Positions 63,328-64,000 of a stretch of 64,000 nucleotides of DNA are shown here, piece after piece. This DNA comes from Levilactobacillus lindianensis (GTDB lineage Bacteria; Bacillota; Bacilli; Lactobacillales; Lactobacillaceae). The translations under genes were made by a program, and so were the position numbers. Location of the stretch: positions 42,939-106,938 of the forward strand of contig NZ_RHOD01000008.1 in NCBI RefSeq assembly GCF_003946095.1, read 5' to 3'. Position 1 is the stretch's first letter; each line of letters begins with the position of its first letter. Under the pieces are notes generated by a model. The model did no database searches. It saw only the letters and a list, made by a program, of their open reading frames with translations, and was not told the origin of the DNA.

Positions 63328-63903
63328 ATGACAAGAAGTGCATGGTACCGTAAAGCTTTAACGACGTTAGTAACAGTGGGTCTTTTTGTCAGCCAAATCG
63401 GTGGGATTGTTGCTTCGGCGGCAACAACCACACCGTTCGGGGCGCAGCGGTTCGCGAAAGACCATGCGACCTATGTGATTACCACTAAATCGGATTATTA
63501 CAAGTCGATTTGGCGGTCTGCCATCGATGCCTGGAACGCAACTGGGGCATTCAAATTTAAGTCTAGTTCAAGCAGCAAGGCCCAGATCACCTTGGGAATC
63601 GCTTCAAAGAGTGAATCCAAGAAAATGGGTAACGATGTCGGATTAACCGAATTTTGGGCCCGGGATAATTATTTTGTCTCGGTCAACTCACTTCTAAATG
63701 CCAGATTAATTAAGGAATACGATTACTCACGGTCCGACGCGATCCACGTGGCCGAACATGAATTGGGTCACGCCATGGGATTAGCCCACAACCCATCTAC
63801 CAAGAGTGTGATGTATTACCGTAACCGTGCCGTTGGCATTCAAAGAGTTGATATCAATGGAGTCAGAGCCCGTTATCAGACACCGGCTGGCCGCACAAAC
63901 TAA
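63328..63903 (+). CDS. Secreted matrixin-like (metzincin) zinc protease
   Basis: The 191-residue protein has a Sec signal peptide (likely cut after VASA near residue 32) and a compact catalytic domain. The zinc motif HELGHAMGLAH is complete (H144, E145, H148, H154), and the Met-turn methionine M162 lies in SVMYYRN eight residues later, as in matrixins (M10). There is no propeptide with a cysteine switch and no wall anchor, so it is secreted or loosely bound. Small secreted matrixin-like proteins occur in lactobacilli; substrates are unknown. GAAGGG precedes ATG 63328. Confidence 0.9.
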   Translation: MTRSAWYRKALTTLVTVGLFVSQIGGIVASAATTTPFGAQRFAKDHATYVITTKSDYYKSIWRSAIDAWNATGAFKFKSSSSSKAQITLGIASKSESKKMGNDVGLTEFWARDNYFVSVNSLLNARLIKEYDYSRSDAIHVAEHELGHAMGLAHNPSTKSVMYYRNRAVGIQRVDINGVRARYQTPAGRTN

Positions 63904-63949
63904 AGGCTTAGACGATTGCAAAAGAGGCTGTGACATAAGTCTCCAAAAT

Positions 63950-63997
63950 GAAAGCTGGTTGAGAGGAATCTTCGGATTTCTCCCGACCAGCTTTTTG
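63950..63997 (+). terminator. Terminator at the right edge
   Basis: AAAGCTGGTT pairs with GACCAGCTTT (one G-T pair and flanking GAG/CTC), followed by TTTT. The preceding AAAGAGGCTGTGACATAAGT (63920-63940) resembles a motif often seen by terminators in Lactobacillales and Enterococcus. Confidence 0.85.
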
Positions 63998-64000
63998 GTA

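Overview
The window is a 64 kb stretch of chromosome from a low-to-mid G+C Gram-positive bacterium, almost certainly a member of the Lactobacillaceae. Strong GGAGG ribosome binding sites, Bacillus-type housekeeping blocks (scpA-scpB-rluB, cmk-rpsA-der-hup, thyA-dfrA, dprA-topA, xerC-hslV-hslU, plsY/parE-parC) and the gene repertoire support this. Between dnaE and pyk there is a transaldolase-like gene and not the pfkA usually found there in homofermentative lactobacilli, which points to a heterofermentative species such as Levilactobacillus (inference). I see no rRNA, tRNA, CRISPR array, prophage or intact insertion sequence.

Layout. 0.1-3.0 kb: trmK, a Nif3/DUF34 protein and pepT. 3.0-9.2 kb: clpB behind a CtsR box, then dnaE. 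9.2-12.1 kb: the transaldolase-like gene and pyk. 12.2-16.5 kb: cvfB, xerD, ribT, scpA, scpB, rluB, tightly packed. 16.5-17.4 kb: an FMN riboswitch in front of the riboflavin transporter ribU. 17.5-24.6 kb: a YpbB-like protein, recQ, a LysM protein, cmk, rpsA, der and hup. 24.8-30.9 kb: a TPR protein, cca, an ABC-F ATPase, thyA and dfrA. 31.0-34.4 kb: an AT-rich minus-strand ABC transporter operon with three six-helix membrane proteins, one ATPase and one anchored extracellular protein. 35.0-38.5 kb: trhA, a DegV protein, a GDSL esterase, a YpmS-like and a YozE-like protein. 38.7-44.7 kb: an accessory island with three membrane proteins of unknown function and four tandem paralogues of a small, very basic secreted protein, one of them broken. 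44.7-49.6 kb: rbgA, rnhB, dprA, topA. 49.8-51.6 kb: a minus-strand CAT-like acyltransferase and an HTH-DUF2087 protein sit where trmFO is expected. 51.9-63.9 kb: xerC, hslV, hslU, an aldose-epimerase-like gene, plsY, parE, parC, a LysR regulator, ppaC and a secreted metzincin protease.

Regulatory signals stand out. LexA (SOS) box candidates lie in front of trmK, dnaE and parE, with a weaker one before topA; together they would tie replication and topology genes to DNA damage. clpB has a CtsR operator plus a terminator-like hairpin in its leader. rbgA has a pair of mutually exclusive leader hairpins.

The least explained parts are the accessory island at 38.7-44.7 kb and the ABC operon at 31.0-34.4 kb. 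The island carries duplicated intergenic DNA, a remnant tail of one of its own membrane-protein genes, a nonsense-mutated paralogue, and a perfect 19-bp inverted repeat inside the signal-peptide codons of another paralogue. All gene functions are assigned from motifs and gene order read by eye; no database search was possible.
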